NCBI RefSeq assembly: GCF_900104445.1 | Contig: NZ_FNJI01000017.1 | Location: forward strand, 42,698-106,697 | DNA: 64,000 nt | Direction: 5' to 3' | Source: Desulforhopalus singaporensis | GTDB lineage: Bacteria; Desulfobacterota; Desulfobulbia; Desulfobulbales; Desulfocapsaceae | Notes under the pieces: model-generated | Told to the model about the DNA's origin: nothing | Databases searched by the model: none | What the model saw: the letters and a program-made list of their open reading frames with translations, nothing else | Program-made: the position numbers and the translations under genes | Shown here: positions 35,722 through 44,262 of the stretch, in pieces | Layout of the letters: every line of letters begins with the position of its first letter | Numbering within the stretch: the first letter of the stretch is position 1

Positions 35722-36629
35722 GACATCCTCTGCTGGCGGCTGGAGAAAAAATTGAGCAGCGGCGGCAGGTATGACCGGTCGGTTATCAGTTCCAGCAGAT
35801 CCATGCCGGTTGACCTGAGAGTCTTGTGCAGTTGCGCTCGTCTGCGTACGGCAAGCGCTTTGTAGTTGTCTCTCACCTCTTTGTCAGAGGTGTCCAGCTC
35901 AATCTGTCCGCCGCTCTCCGCGTCTTCCAGGGTTATCAGGCCGATGTCGGGCAGTTCGAATTCCCGGGGGTCCGACACGATCAGGCCGATCAGGTCGTGG
36001 CGGTTGCTGCTCACCTGGAGCTTGGGCCGGAGTGCCCTGAGTTCCAGGTCGAAATCACCGGTCAGACAGAAATCGGAGATCACGAAGGCGACACATTTTC
36101 GTTTGACGACCGAGTTGGTGAAATCAAGGGCGGCTCTTATGTCGGTGTTCTTGCCCCGTGGCATGAAATAGAGTATTTCGCGGATGATTCTGAGAATGTG
36201 GCTGCGGCCTTTTTTGGGCGGGATATAGAGTTCTATGAAGTCGGTAAACAGCACCAGGCCTACCTTGTCGTTGTTTTTTACTGCCGAAAAAGCGAGAACC
36301 GAGCCGAGTTCGGCCATGAGTTCGCGTTTTGATCCTCCGGCCGAACCAAATTCCCCGGAAGCGCTGATGTCGATCATCAGCATTATCGTCAGCTCCCGCT
36401 CCTCGGTAAACTTCTTGATATGGGGGATGCCGGTTCGGGCGGTAACGTTCCAGTCGATTGTTCTTATGTCGTCTCCCGGCACGTATTCCCGGACCTCGTC
36501 AAAGTTCATTCCCCGCCCCTTGAAAACGGACTGGTAGCTTCCCGCGAGGCTGTCGTTTACCAACCGGTTGGTCCGAACTTCAATCTGGCGGACTTTTTGC
36601 AAAATTTCTTTTGTGAGCTGGCTATCCAT
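35718..36629 (-). CDS. DUF58 domain protein
   Basis: 303 residues. The DUF58 hallmark VREYVPGDDIRTIDWNVTARTG is present near residue 47, followed by a VWA-like fold (MLMIDISASGEFGS). DUF58 proteins are obligate companions of MoxR AAA+ ATPases and VWA proteins. It lies 126 bp downstream of moxR and overlaps the DUF4381-like gene by 4 bp. Confidence 0.92.
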   Translation of the reverse strand: MDSQLTKEILQKVRQIEVRTNRLVNDSLAGSYQSVFKGRGMNFDEVREYVPGDDIRTIDWNVTARTGIPHIKKFTEERELTIMLMIDISASGEFGSAGGSKRELMAELGSVLAFSAVKNNDKVGLVLFTDFIELYIPPKKGRSHILRIIREILYFMPRGKNTDIRAALDFTNSVVKRKCVAFVISDFCLTGDFDLELRALRPKLQVSSNRHDLIGLIVSDPREFELPDIGLITLEDAESGGQIELDTSDKEVRDNYKALAVRRRAQLHKTLRSTGMDLLELITDRSYLPPLLNFFSSRQQRMS

Positions 36630-36755
36630 TGTCTGCGTATCCTCTTTCCCTCAATATTCCCTGCTGCCTCAAGCTCCGACCGGTCTCCGGTTTTACCGGT
36701 TGGTGGGTGAGCTGTCAGTGTGCAACCACTTGAAACATAAGGAAAAACAGTGAAA

Positions 36756-37826
36756 TCAGGGCACCGGGACGGTGTCGAGGATTTTTCTGATAATGTCTTC
36801 GCTGGAAATACCTTCCGCTTCGGCTTCGTAACTGATTCGCAGCCTGTGGCGCATGACGTCGGCTACGGCACCTTTGACGTCATCCGGGGTTACATACCCC
36901 CGGCCGCTGAGAAACGCAAGGCACCGCGAAACCGCCTTGAGGCTGATGGTGGCCCTGGGCGAGGCTCCGGTCTCGATGTAACCCCTGATGTCGAGCTGAA
37001 AAATTTCCGGCTCCCTGGTGGCATGCACCAGGGAAACGATATAGTCCCTTATCTTCTCGTCCATGTAGATGGTGTTGCATACCTCGCGGGATTGGAGAAT
37101 GTCTTTGGGATCACAGACCGGTGCGACCTGTATTTCCGAATCCGCCTGGTCGTAGCTGTCGAGAATCATCCGCTCTTGTTCCCGGCTCGGATAGCCGACG
37201 ATAACCTTGAGCATGAATCGGTCGACCTGGGCTTCCGGTAAAGGGTAGGTTCCCTCCTGCTCGATAGGGTTCTGGGTGGCCATAACGAGAAACAGCTCGG
37301 GCAGCGTAAAACTTTCGTCTCCGATGGTCACCTGGCGCTCCTGCATCGCTTCAAGAAGTGCCGACTGTACCTTTGCCGGGGCCCGGTTAATTTCGTCGGC
37401 CAGTATGATGGAAGAAAAGATCGGCCCCTTTTTCACCTCGAAACCGGTTTCCCGCGGATTGTAAATCTGGGTTCCGATAATATCGGCGGGGAGCATGTCC
37501 GGGGTGAACTGGATACGCTTGAAATCGGTCTGGATCACTTTGGCAAGGGTCTTGACGGCAAGGGTCTTGGCCAGGCCCGGCAACCCCTCCAGCAGCAGAT
37601 GACCTCCGGTGATCAGGCTGACCAGGAGCCTCTCTATCAGGTGATCCTGGCCGATGATGACTTTTGCAAGTTCATATTTCAGGGGGGCGATCCAGGCGGA
37701 GGATTCCTTGACGATACCGTTGATCTTCTGGATGGCGCTGTATACGTCCTCCGGTTGCCGGCCCGGTGTTGTTCCCGGAAAACGGGAGATCTCCCCGACG
37801 ACTGGAGCTGTGTCGATCTCTTTCAT
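36756..37826 (-). CDS. moxR: MoxR-family AAA+ ATPase
   Basis: 356 residues, with an N-terminal extension of about 35 residues. Walker A reads LEGLPGLAKT (near 95), Walker B ILADEINRAPAKVQSALLEAMQE, sensor 1 ATQNPIEQEGTYPLPEAQVDRF, and the C-terminal lid GRGYVTPDDVKGAVADVMRHR. MoxR ATPases act as chaperones that insert cofactors or assemble complexes with VWA-domain partners. It heads the minus-strand Bat operon; a good -10 box lies about 60 bp upstream. Confidence 0.95.
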   Translation of the reverse strand: MKEIDTAPVVGEISRFPGTTPGRQPEDVYSAIQKINGIVKESSAWIAPLKYELAKVIIGQDHLIERLLVSLITGGHLLLEGLPGLAKTLAVKTLAKVIQTDFKRIQFTPDMLPADIIGTQIYNPRETGFEVKKGPIFSSIILADEINRAPAKVQSALLEAMQERQVTIGDESFTLPELFLVMATQNPIEQEGTYPLPEAQVDRFMLKVIVGYPSREQERMILDSYDQADSEIQVAPVCDPKDILQSREVCNTIYMDEKIRDYIVSLVHATREPEIFQLDIRGYIETGASPRATISLKAVSRCLAFLSGRGYVTPDDVKGAVADVMRHRLRISYEAEAEGISSEDIIRKILDTVPVP

Positions 37827-37887
37827 GCTGTTTCCTCAATCATGCTGATAAGTAAGGTTAAATCTTGTATAGTATGAGATGCAGGAG

Positions 37888-37893
37888 ATTATA
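37888..37893 (-). promoter_or_regulatory. candidate -10 box of the moxR/bat operon
   Basis: A perfect TATAAT on the minus strand lies about 62 bp upstream of the moxR ATG. No good -35 hexamer exists at 16-18 bp. Instead the spacing runs into a 40-bp perfect palindrome, which would fit an activator-dependent promoter (inference). Confidence 0.4.
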
Positions 37894-37913
37894 TCCATCG
37901 ATCATTACCCGAA

Positions 37914-37953
37914 TCTTTCATGAACATTACAATGTTGTAATGTTCATGAAAGA
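37914..37953. repeat. perfect palindrome, 19-bp arms with 2-bp centre
   Basis: The arm TCTTTCATGAACATTACAA and its exact reverse complement flank TG. It sits in the divergent region between moxR (minus) and nhaA (plus), about 21 bp upstream of a TATAAT on the minus strand. It could be an operator for a dimeric regulator or a hairpin at the 5' end of an nhaA leader. Confidence 0.9.
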
Positions 37954-38087
37954 CTGCCCTGTTTATGGCAAGAGTTGCGTCCGCACCGCCGGAAAAAGTG
38001 TCTACGGCCGCGGCGGCACAGTCTGGAAACGATGTTTTACCGGCTGCTAACTGATACCAGTCCTGAAAAAATTATCAACCCGGAACT
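37951..38087 (+). promoter_or_regulatory. GC-rich, potentially structured leader of nhaA
   Basis: AGACTG (37951-37956) can pair with CAGTCT (38019-38024), enclosing a CCGCCG/CGGCGG stem (37986-37991 with 38011-38016). About 64 bp then separate this from the nhaA ATG. It does not match a Na+ or Li+ riboswitch that I can recall in detail. A structured leader is possible but unproven. Confidence 0.3.
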
Positions 38088-39443
38088 ATGACACAGTCGT
38101 TGATCAAAGAGTTGACCAGCCCGGTCCAGATGGTCGCCAAAATCATGAGGACCTCGAGTTTTCAATATTTCGTCAGCAAGATATCACAGGCCGGTTTTCT
38201 GCTTTTCGGCTCGGCAATAGTGGCGTTTCTCTGGTCCAACATCCATCCGGAGTCCTATGATCATTTCTGGCACCAGCAGCTGACGCTGCAGCTGGGCTCT
38301 TTTTCTCTCTCCCACTCCCTGGCCCACTGGATAAATGAAGGGCTGATGACGATTTTTTTCCTTACCGTGGGACTGGAAATCAAAAGAGAGTTCCTGGTGG
38401 GGGGATTGTCCGATCCCAAACGTGCCGCGCTGCCCGTTGCCGCTGCTGCCGGAGGCATGGTAGTTCCCGGACTGATCTATGCGGCCTGCAACCTGGCGGG
38501 TGATTCCATTTCTGGATGGGGGATTCCAATGGCCACGGACATAGCTTTTTCCCTTGCGGTGCTCAGCATTTTAGGCGATCGTGTACCGTTTGGCCTGCGT
38601 CTGTTCCTGACCGCTTTTGCCATTGCCGACGATCTCGGCGCGGTGCTGGTCATAGCCTTTTTTTACACTCCGTCGGTAAACCTGGGCGCCCTGGGTGCGG
38701 CCGCGGCCCTGGTCGTCCTGCTTTTTGCGCTGAACAGGGGCGGCGTCCGTCACTCCTGTTTCTATATCGTCTGCTGTATCGTGCTCTGGTTTGCGGTGGC
38801 GCAGGCAGGGCTTCATGCGACCATTGCCGGGGTCATAACCGCCATGTTTGTTCCTTCCTCGGGCAAATATGATACCGATATTTTCCTGAAACTGGTCAGT
38901 GACAGGCTGGAGAAAATTCGTTGCCGCCAGGACGGCGGGTGCGGGCGATCTATCCTGGTCAACCGCAGTCATCTCAACGCCGTCCAGGAGATAAAGCTTG
39001 CCTGCAGGGAGGTGGAGACACCGCTGCAAAAACTCGAGCATGGGCTTTCCTCCTGGGTCGGTTATCTGATTCTGCCGCTGTTTGCCCTTGCCAACGCTGG
39101 TGTGCACGTGGTAGGCCTTGATCTGTTCCAGGCGCTTACCCATCCCATCACCCTCGGCGTCACCCTTGGGCTTCTGGCGGGCAAGCCGCTTGGTATCTTT
39201 ATCTTTACTTTTGCCATCGCCAGGATTTTAAAGGCGGAGCTTATCCAGGGTACCACATGGACCCATATCCTCGGCGCTGGTTTTCTGGGCGGTATCGGTT
39301 TCACCATGTCGCTTTTTATTGCAAATCTTTCCTTCACCCAGGGCGAATATCTTGAATATGCCAAAATAGGCATTATGATAGGTTCTTTTTTCAGCGCTTG
39401 CGGCGGGTATGCCCTGTTGCGCTGGAGCGGGAAACCGTCTTAA
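38088..39443 (+). CDS. nhaA: Na+/H+ antiporter NhaA
   Basis: 451 residues, at the long end of the family (388-450). The ion-binding aspartate pair is present in FAIADDLGAVLVIAFFYT, with the family motifs TVGLEIKREFLVGGLSDPKRAALP, GWGIPMATDIAFSLAVL and GFLGGIGFTMSLFIANLSF. It exports Na+ (or Li+) in exchange for protons across the inner membrane. A cytosolic loop around residues 262-310 (KIRCRQDGGCGRSILVNRSH) is longer than in E. coli NhaA. An N-acetyltransferase gene follows. Confidence 0.96.
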   Translation: MTQSLIKELTSPVQMVAKIMRTSSFQYFVSKISQAGFLLFGSAIVAFLWSNIHPESYDHFWHQQLTLQLGSFSLSHSLAHWINEGLMTIFFLTVGLEIKREFLVGGLSDPKRAALPVAAAAGGMVVPGLIYAACNLAGDSISGWGIPMATDIAFSLAVLSILGDRVPFGLRLFLTAFAIADDLGAVLVIAFFYTPSVNLGALGAAAALVVLLFALNRGGVRHSCFYIVCCIVLWFAVAQAGLHATIAGVITAMFVPSSGKYDTDIFLKLVSDRLEKIRCRQDGGCGRSILVNRSHLNAVQEIKLACREVETPLQKLEHGLSSWVGYLILPLFALANAGVHVVGLDLFQALTHPITLGVTLGLLAGKPLGIFIFTFAIARILKAELIQGTTWTHILGAGFLGGIGFTMSLFIANLSFTQGEYLEYAKIGIMIGSFFSACGGYALLRWSGKPS

Positions 39444-39469
39444 TCCACAATCGTATCGACCCAAAAGTT

Positions 39470-40468
39470 ATGCCACAGCTTTATCTTGACGAATATTCGA
39501 AAAATCTGGTGGGACGCCGTGTCTGCATAGCGTGCAGGGAGGGTATCCTGCGGGATAATTTTTCAGGGATAGTCGCCGATATAAAATTCCTGCGAAGATA
39601 CGGTATCAAAACCACCTTGTTCCATAATCTGCCGAACCGGTTCGCCAACCGCAAGCTGTTAATCAAGATGGATAAAAGGCTTCCGGAAACCAGGATCGTC
39701 AGGATCGCTGCCGATGTTGATTTCTACCAGGCTGTTCTTGCAAGCGACGATATAGCTTTCAAGCTCATTTTTCTCGAAAGACGATACCTCATTGACGACA
39801 AGGGACTGAAAATCAACTCCCTGACCACGGGAAGGGCGCGCAGCTCCATGGCCGAATTCGGGGAGCTGGTGGCAAATGTCAATTTTCGCGCGGCGTTGAA
39901 CCAGATCTGCGAGAAAATTGAAAACGGCTGCTGCGAGCGCGTCCATATTCTGCCCGCCGGGAAAAACAGCATAAAGCATGAGCTGTTTACCATAGAGGGA
40001 TCGGGGACAATGATCGCCAATAACTTCGCAGAAGAGTTCCGGCGGGTAAAGAGCGATGAAGATGTGGCGATCGTCAACCGGATTCTGGCAATGTATAAAA
40101 GCGCCGGATACCTGAAACCGAGAAGCAAGAACTACGTGAGTGAAAACAAGCACCGGTTTTACGTTACCGCAATCGACGGGATTATCGTCGGCTGCGTAGA
40201 GCAGAAACCGGTGGATGAAAAAACGGTCGAGCTCGGGGCGCTGGCTATATCAACGCGGTTTCGCAACCAGCGGATCGGCGTTTTTACGGTCAGCGCATTT
40301 ATCGACAGGATGCAGGAACAGGGCTATCGACGCTTCATCTCCTTGACGCGCAACCCCCGGCTGCAGGCGCTTTTTGCAAAAGTCGGCTTCGTTCCGATTG
40401 AAACCGATGAGTTTGTCGCGCGGCAGAAGATAAGCCCGGGGGTGCCGATGTATATAAAAATCGTCTGA
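39470..40468 (+). CDS. N-acetylglutamate-synthase-like protein (degenerate kinase-fold region + GNAT)
   Basis: 332 residues from the ATG at 39470, 26 bp after nhaA. The C-terminal 150 residues form a GNAT domain with the acetyl-CoA element ISTRFRNQRIGVFTVSAF. The segment HELFTIEGSGTMIANNF followed by RILAMYKSAGYLKPRSKNYVSE strongly resembles the junction of classical ArgA/NAGS (ELFTxxGxGTMVxxD, then GxLVxRSRExLE). The preceding 190 residues correspond to an amino-acid-kinase-like region but are short and poorly conserved. It may make N-acetylglutamate for arginine synthesis; another acyl acceptor is possible. Confidence 0.68.
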   Translation: MPQLYLDEYSKNLVGRRVCIACREGILRDNFSGIVADIKFLRRYGIKTTLFHNLPNRFANRKLLIKMDKRLPETRIVRIAADVDFYQAVLASDDIAFKLIFLERRYLIDDKGLKINSLTTGRARSSMAEFGELVANVNFRAALNQICEKIENGCCERVHILPAGKNSIKHELFTIEGSGTMIANNFAEEFRRVKSDEDVAIVNRILAMYKSAGYLKPRSKNYVSENKHRFYVTAIDGIIVGCVEQKPVDEKTVELGALAISTRFRNQRIGVFTVSAFIDRMQEQGYRRFISLTRNPRLQALFAKVGFVPIETDEFVARQKISPGVPMYIKIV

Positions 40469-40544
40469 TGTCCCTCGCTACATCTCGATGTTTTCCGGAC
40501 CCCAATAATCGTCAGTTCGTCGGGTCCGGAAAATGTGCCGCACC

Positions 40545-40967
40545 TTATCTTGTCCACACCTCGGGCTCAAGGGAGGCCGGTGTGCAGTATTCTATCCTGT
40601 ACGGTTCGATGATCAGTACGCCGTAGTTCGGGTCATCGGGCCCCGAGAATATCGGGGTGAGCATATCGTTCCAGAAATTGTGACGCTCATCTCTGGTTTG
40701 GCTGAGTCTGGCCTGGGCCTGGATCTGCAGGTACGGTTCCATCACGGTGAGACTGTTTACCCCGCAGGTAACGTGCACATTGGGGTTTTGTTCAATCTGT
40801 TTCACTTTTCTTGACTCAATGAAAGTTGCGCATCGCAGCATCAGGTTTCCGTCGCCAACGGTAACCACATACCTGACCCAGGGGTTGTTTTTTTCCGTTA
40901 CGGTGGCGAGTGAAGCGAGCTGTGGTTTGTGTATTATGTCAAGTATACGTTGTTTGAGGTCTGACAT
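40545..40967 (-). CDS. pyridoxamine-5'-phosphate-oxidase-like FMN-binding split-barrel protein
   Basis: 140 residues from the ATG at 40967, which has AGGAG upstream; the longer open frame to 41150 has no supporting signal. The sequence starts MSDLKQRILDIIHKPQLASLATVTEKNNPWVRYVV in type (written here only to its pattern: helix, then ASLATV strand, then a PxVRYV strand), and continues MLRCATFIESRKVKQIEQNPNVHV, the usual split-barrel layout of general-stress FMN/F420-binding proteins. The partner cofactor and substrate are unknown. It lies alone, divergent from the Bax-inhibitor gene. Confidence 0.82.
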   Translation of the reverse strand: MSDLKQRILDIIHKPQLASLATVTEKNNPWVRYVVTVGDGNLMLRCATFIESRKVKQIEQNPNVHVTCGVNSLTVMEPYLQIQAQARLSQTRDERHNFWNDMLTPIFSGPDDPNYGVLIIEPYRIEYCTPASLEPEVWTR

Positions 40968-41184
40968 TGGCGTTTCTCCTAAATAGGTTGGTTGACAGGT
41001 TTTTGTTGCGTTAGGAAAATTTTGATAGTAATTCCCTGTAAGTATAACATGTCCGAATATCGGCAAAAAAGTGATACCGGGAAGATGTGTCGTTTTTTTG
41101 GTTTTTTGGGCCGACGGATGATTATTATAGACATGGATCCAATCAGCCATTGGCTAAAATATAATTTAACAAAGGAGTAAGGCA

Positions 41185-41892
41185 ATGTATGAAAATGTTC
41201 AGCCGATGACAGCGGCCAGGGCAAGGCAGGAGGCTTCGACGATCTTTCTTGCAAAAACGTTCAACTGGATGGCCGTCGGGCTAGGGATAACGGGGATCGT
41301 CGCTTTTTTCACCGCGTACAGCGGCCTTGCCTACACCATTATCGGAACCCCTCTTTTTATCGTGCTGGTTTTCGGAGAACTCGGCCTGGTGTTCTATCTC
41401 TCGGCCAGGATCGAGAAGCTTAAGGCCGGTACCGCAAAAAGCCTGTTTGTCGGGTATTCGGTTTTAAACGGGCTCACGCTTTCGGTCATTTTCCTGGCTT
41501 ACACAAGCGCCTCGATTGCCGGAACGTTTTTCATTACCGCCGGCATGTTCGGCGCCATGGCACTGTATGGCCTGGTGACCAAGAAAGATCTTTCCGGCTG
41601 GGGTTCGTTTCTGTTTATGGGCCTTGTCGGGATCATTATCGCCTCGGTGGTGAATATTTTCCTGAAAAGCTCCAATATGTACTGGATTATTTCCCTTATA
41701 GGTGTGTTTGTCTTTACCGGGCTTACCGCCTATGACGTACAGAAAATCAAGCGCATGGGGGAAGAAGGGATAATGGCCCAGGGGGAGTCGGCGATTACCA
41801 AGGGATCGATAATGGGAGCCCTGGCGCTGTATCTCGACTTTATCAATCTCTTTCTCATGCTGCTGCGCTTTTTCGGAGGTTCAAGGGACTGA
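41185..41892 (+). CDS. Bax inhibitor-1/YccA family membrane protein
   Basis: 235 residues with seven hydrophobic segments. The family signatures FNWMAVGLGITGIVAFFTAY, FVGYSVLNGLTLSVIF and FTGLTAYDVQKIK are present, the last with the conserved aspartate of the pH-sensing di-Asp region. Relatives are YbhL and the FtsH-interacting YccA; a Ca2+ leak or membrane-stress role is known for the family. The ribosome site AAAGGAG lies 9 nt before the ATG. Confidence 0.94.
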   Translation: MYENVQPMTAARARQEASTIFLAKTFNWMAVGLGITGIVAFFTAYSGLAYTIIGTPLFIVLVFGELGLVFYLSARIEKLKAGTAKSLFVGYSVLNGLTLSVIFLAYTSASIAGTFFITAGMFGAMALYGLVTKKDLSGWGSFLFMGLVGIIIASVVNIFLKSSNMYWIISLIGVFVFTGLTAYDVQKIKRMGEEGIMAQGESAITKGSIMGALALYLDFINLFLMLLRFFGGSRD

Positions 41893-41922
41893 GCTTTCGT
41901 CAGTCCGTTCCGGTAGCAGTCA

Positions 41923-43053
41923 ATGACCAGGAGTATTTATTCAAGAAAGGTGCAGGGTGAAAAATCTTTAGTTCCCGGTGGTTGCAACAGCACCCTGCAG
42001 ACGGTCTTCCGTGAGTGTCTGCGGTGCGGCAGGTGCGGCGAGCAATGTTCGTTTCTTCGCCGCTACGGCCATCCGGGGGAGATTGCCGCCCAGCACCTGC
42101 AGGACCCTTCGACCCATCTTCAAACGGGATATTTCTGCAGTCTGTGCCGTCTCTGTACCCAGAGTTGCCCCAAAAGTCTGCCGGTGGCCCGGATGTTTCT
42201 TGAGCTGCGCAGAAAAGCCGTTAAAACGAGTCGGGGACACTTTAGGGAGCACATACCTCTTCGGTTTTTCGAAAGAGTGGGAAATTCCCGTCTTTTTTCC
42301 ATACGCTATATTCCCAAAGGGTGCGATACCCTGTTTTTCCCCGGATGTACGCTGCCCGGAATCAGGCCTGGGCAGACCATGGCGCTCTATGATGATCTGC
42401 GCAAGATCTTGCCAAAACTCGGTATTGTTCTTGAATGCTGCAACAAGCCCTCCCACGACCTTGGCCGGCAGGAAAGGTTTGCCGCCATGTTCCTGGCAAA
42501 AGTCGATGAACTGAAGAAGAGGGGGGTGAAAAATATTCTTACCGGCTGCCCTTCCTGCCTGCAGGTTTTCCAAAAGTACGGGGACGGGCTCAGGACCTCG
42601 CTGGCCTATTCCCGGCTTGACAGGTCCCGGCCGCCGCGGGATGGTATCCTGGGTGCAGAGGAGAAGGTTACCATCCATGATCCCTGTACCGCCAGGTTTA
42701 TGCCCGAGGTGCACCGCGAAATACGGGAGCTCGTCGGGCGCAGCGGAAAAAAACTCTGTGAGATGGACCACAGCAGCGATACCACGTTCTGCTGTGGTGA
42801 AGGAGGCGGCGCCGCCAGGTTGGGACAGGGCAACGGCGACCAGTGGCGGCAAAAGCGTATGGCTGAGGTCGGCGGCCATACGATGATCACCTACTGTGCG
42901 GGCTGCACCGTGAGCCTGCAGGGCGAAAAGACGATTCACCTTATCGACCTGCTCTACCCGGAGCTTGCAACGCCCAAGGACCAGCGCGGTGGCTGGAGAG
43001 CCTATCTCAACAGGTTATGGGTGAAAAAGAAAATCGGTGAATTCTCCCGATGA
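41923..43053 (+). CDS. CCG-domain 4Fe-4S protein (HdrD/GlpC-like)
   Basis: 376 residues. Two [4Fe-4S] motifs lie near the N-terminus (CLRCGRCGEQC and CSLCRLCTQSC). Two cysteine-rich CCG regions follow (FFPGCTLPG...CCNKPSHDLG, and HDPCTARF...CCGEGGGAAR), with a final CAGCTVSLQ. This layout matches HdrD, GlpC and LutA-type subunits that pass electrons to or from disulfide or quinone partners. No catalytic partner (flavoprotein or dehydrogenase) is adjacent. It follows the Bax-inhibitor gene by 30 bp, which may or may not be functional. Confidence 0.88.
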   Translation: MTRSIYSRKVQGEKSLVPGGCNSTLQTVFRECLRCGRCGEQCSFLRRYGHPGEIAAQHLQDPSTHLQTGYFCSLCRLCTQSCPKSLPVARMFLELRRKAVKTSRGHFREHIPLRFFERVGNSRLFSIRYIPKGCDTLFFPGCTLPGIRPGQTMALYDDLRKILPKLGIVLECCNKPSHDLGRQERFAAMFLAKVDELKKRGVKNILTGCPSCLQVFQKYGDGLRTSLAYSRLDRSRPPRDGILGAEEKVTIHDPCTARFMPEVHREIRELVGRSGKKLCEMDHSSDTTFCCGEGGGAARLGQGNGDQWRQKRMAEVGGHTMITYCAGCTVSLQGEKTIHLIDLLYPELATPKDQRGGWRAYLNRLWVKKKIGEFSR

Positions 43054-43101
43054 GCCGCCGCCATATGGACCGCATGTTGCTCGTGAAACAAGGTGGCGCG
43101 G

Positions 43102-43962
43102 CTACTTCGCCTCCTGCTGGAGACGGCGGAAATGGTGTGCCGGGTATGTCCCCAGGATAACTGTTTTTTTAGCGAAAAACTCCAGTTCCTGAAAGGCAAG
43201 CTGGAGCGATCTGTCGGAAATATGCCCTTCGACATCGGCATAAAAACTGGCTACGTTGAAGTGTTTGTCCACATAACTCTCCAGCTTGACCATCTGTACG
43301 TTATTGGTGGCAAACCCTCCCAGAGCCTTATAGAGCGCGGCGGGAATATTGCGTACGTAAAAGAGGAAACTGGTCAGGTATTGTGCCCCTTTTTTCTTCT
43401 CGGGGATGTAGCTGTCCCGTGAGAGTACCAGAAAACGCGTGGTATTGTGATCCGCATCCTCGATATTTTTCTGCAGTATCTCCAGCCCGTAGATGTTCCC
43501 GGCAAGTTCCGATGCGATAGCCGCCTTGGTCGGATCTTTTAATCTTTTGACATCCGCCGCTCCGCTTGCGGTATCGGCGCAGACATGGGGCGTCAGGTTG
43601 TTGGCATCAATGAATCTGCGGCACTGCGGTAACGCGTGCACATGACTGTAGACGTCGCGCAACCGGTCGACAGATGAACCGGAGAGGCCGAGCAGGCAGT
43701 GGTGGATCGGTTGGAAATGTTCCCCTACGATATGCAGCTTCCCTTCAGGCATCAGGTAATGGACATCGGCCACCCGGCCGGCAAGGGTGTTGTCCACCGG
43801 AATCATTGCCAGGTCCGCCTTATGTTCCCTCACCGCCCTGAATGCGGCGCTGAACGAATCGCAGGGTACCGTCTCCATCTCCGGGTACGCTTGCCGGCAG
43901 GCCAGGTCCGAGTAGGCGCCGTTCATGCCCTGGAAGGCGATGGTCCTGTATTTTTCATGCAT
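43102..43962 (-). CDS. pheA: prephenate dehydratase (monofunctional)
   Basis: 286 residues from the ATG at 43962 (AAGGAG 7 nt upstream; the ATG at 44004 lacks one). The catalytic domain (1-185) shows FQGMNGAYSD, MIPVDNTLAG, HCLLGL and the NTTRFLVL motif with the essential Thr and Arg. A C-terminal ACT domain follows. The phenylalanine-binding motifs are altered: PAALYKAL for the usual GALxxxL and ESYVDK for ESRPxK. It converts prephenate to phenylpyruvate for phenylalanine synthesis; feedback control may be weak or different (inference). Confidence 0.9.
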   Translation of the reverse strand: MHEKYRTIAFQGMNGAYSDLACRQAYPEMETVPCDSFSAAFRAVREHKADLAMIPVDNTLAGRVADVHYLMPEGKLHIVGEHFQPIHHCLLGLSGSSVDRLRDVYSHVHALPQCRRFIDANNLTPHVCADTASGAADVKRLKDPTKAAIASELAGNIYGLEILQKNIEDADHNTTRFLVLSRDSYIPEKKKGAQYLTSFLFYVRNIPAALYKALGGFATNNVQMVKLESYVDKHFNVASFYADVEGHISDRSLQLAFQELEFFAKKTVILGTYPAHHFRRLQQEAK

Positions 43963-44262
43963 AAAAGACTCCTTGTAAAAAAATGACGCCTTTTTATGCC
44001 GCATTTTTATCCGGAAGTCACCCGTATTTGTGTGCCTGATGGAGCGAATCAGCCGGCAGATACCATGAAATATAACGGTAATAGATTGAAGTTATATGTA
44101 AAAATCATACCTGTGAAATCATCGAAATAAAATTTATGCAGGCGGCAGGAGATCTGCCATCGGCTCTGCCTATGGCAGGTCTTTTATATATCGAATCAAG
44201 CGATTTGCAATATCCGGTGGTTTCACTATTGTTTGGTATCAAAAATTTCAGGTGGAGCCAGG
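43963..44262. other. intergenic region between pheA and the PP2C gene
   Basis: These divergent genes are separated by about 300 bp. The region is AT-rich around 44030-44125 and should contain both promoters, but I see no convincing hexamer pair, RNA structure or conserved reading frame. Confidence 0.4.

Noticed and set aside
41968..42939. 323-codon open frame on the minus strand
   Set aside because: It lies wholly within the CCG-domain Fe-S gene, which has unmistakable cysteine motifs on the plus strand.
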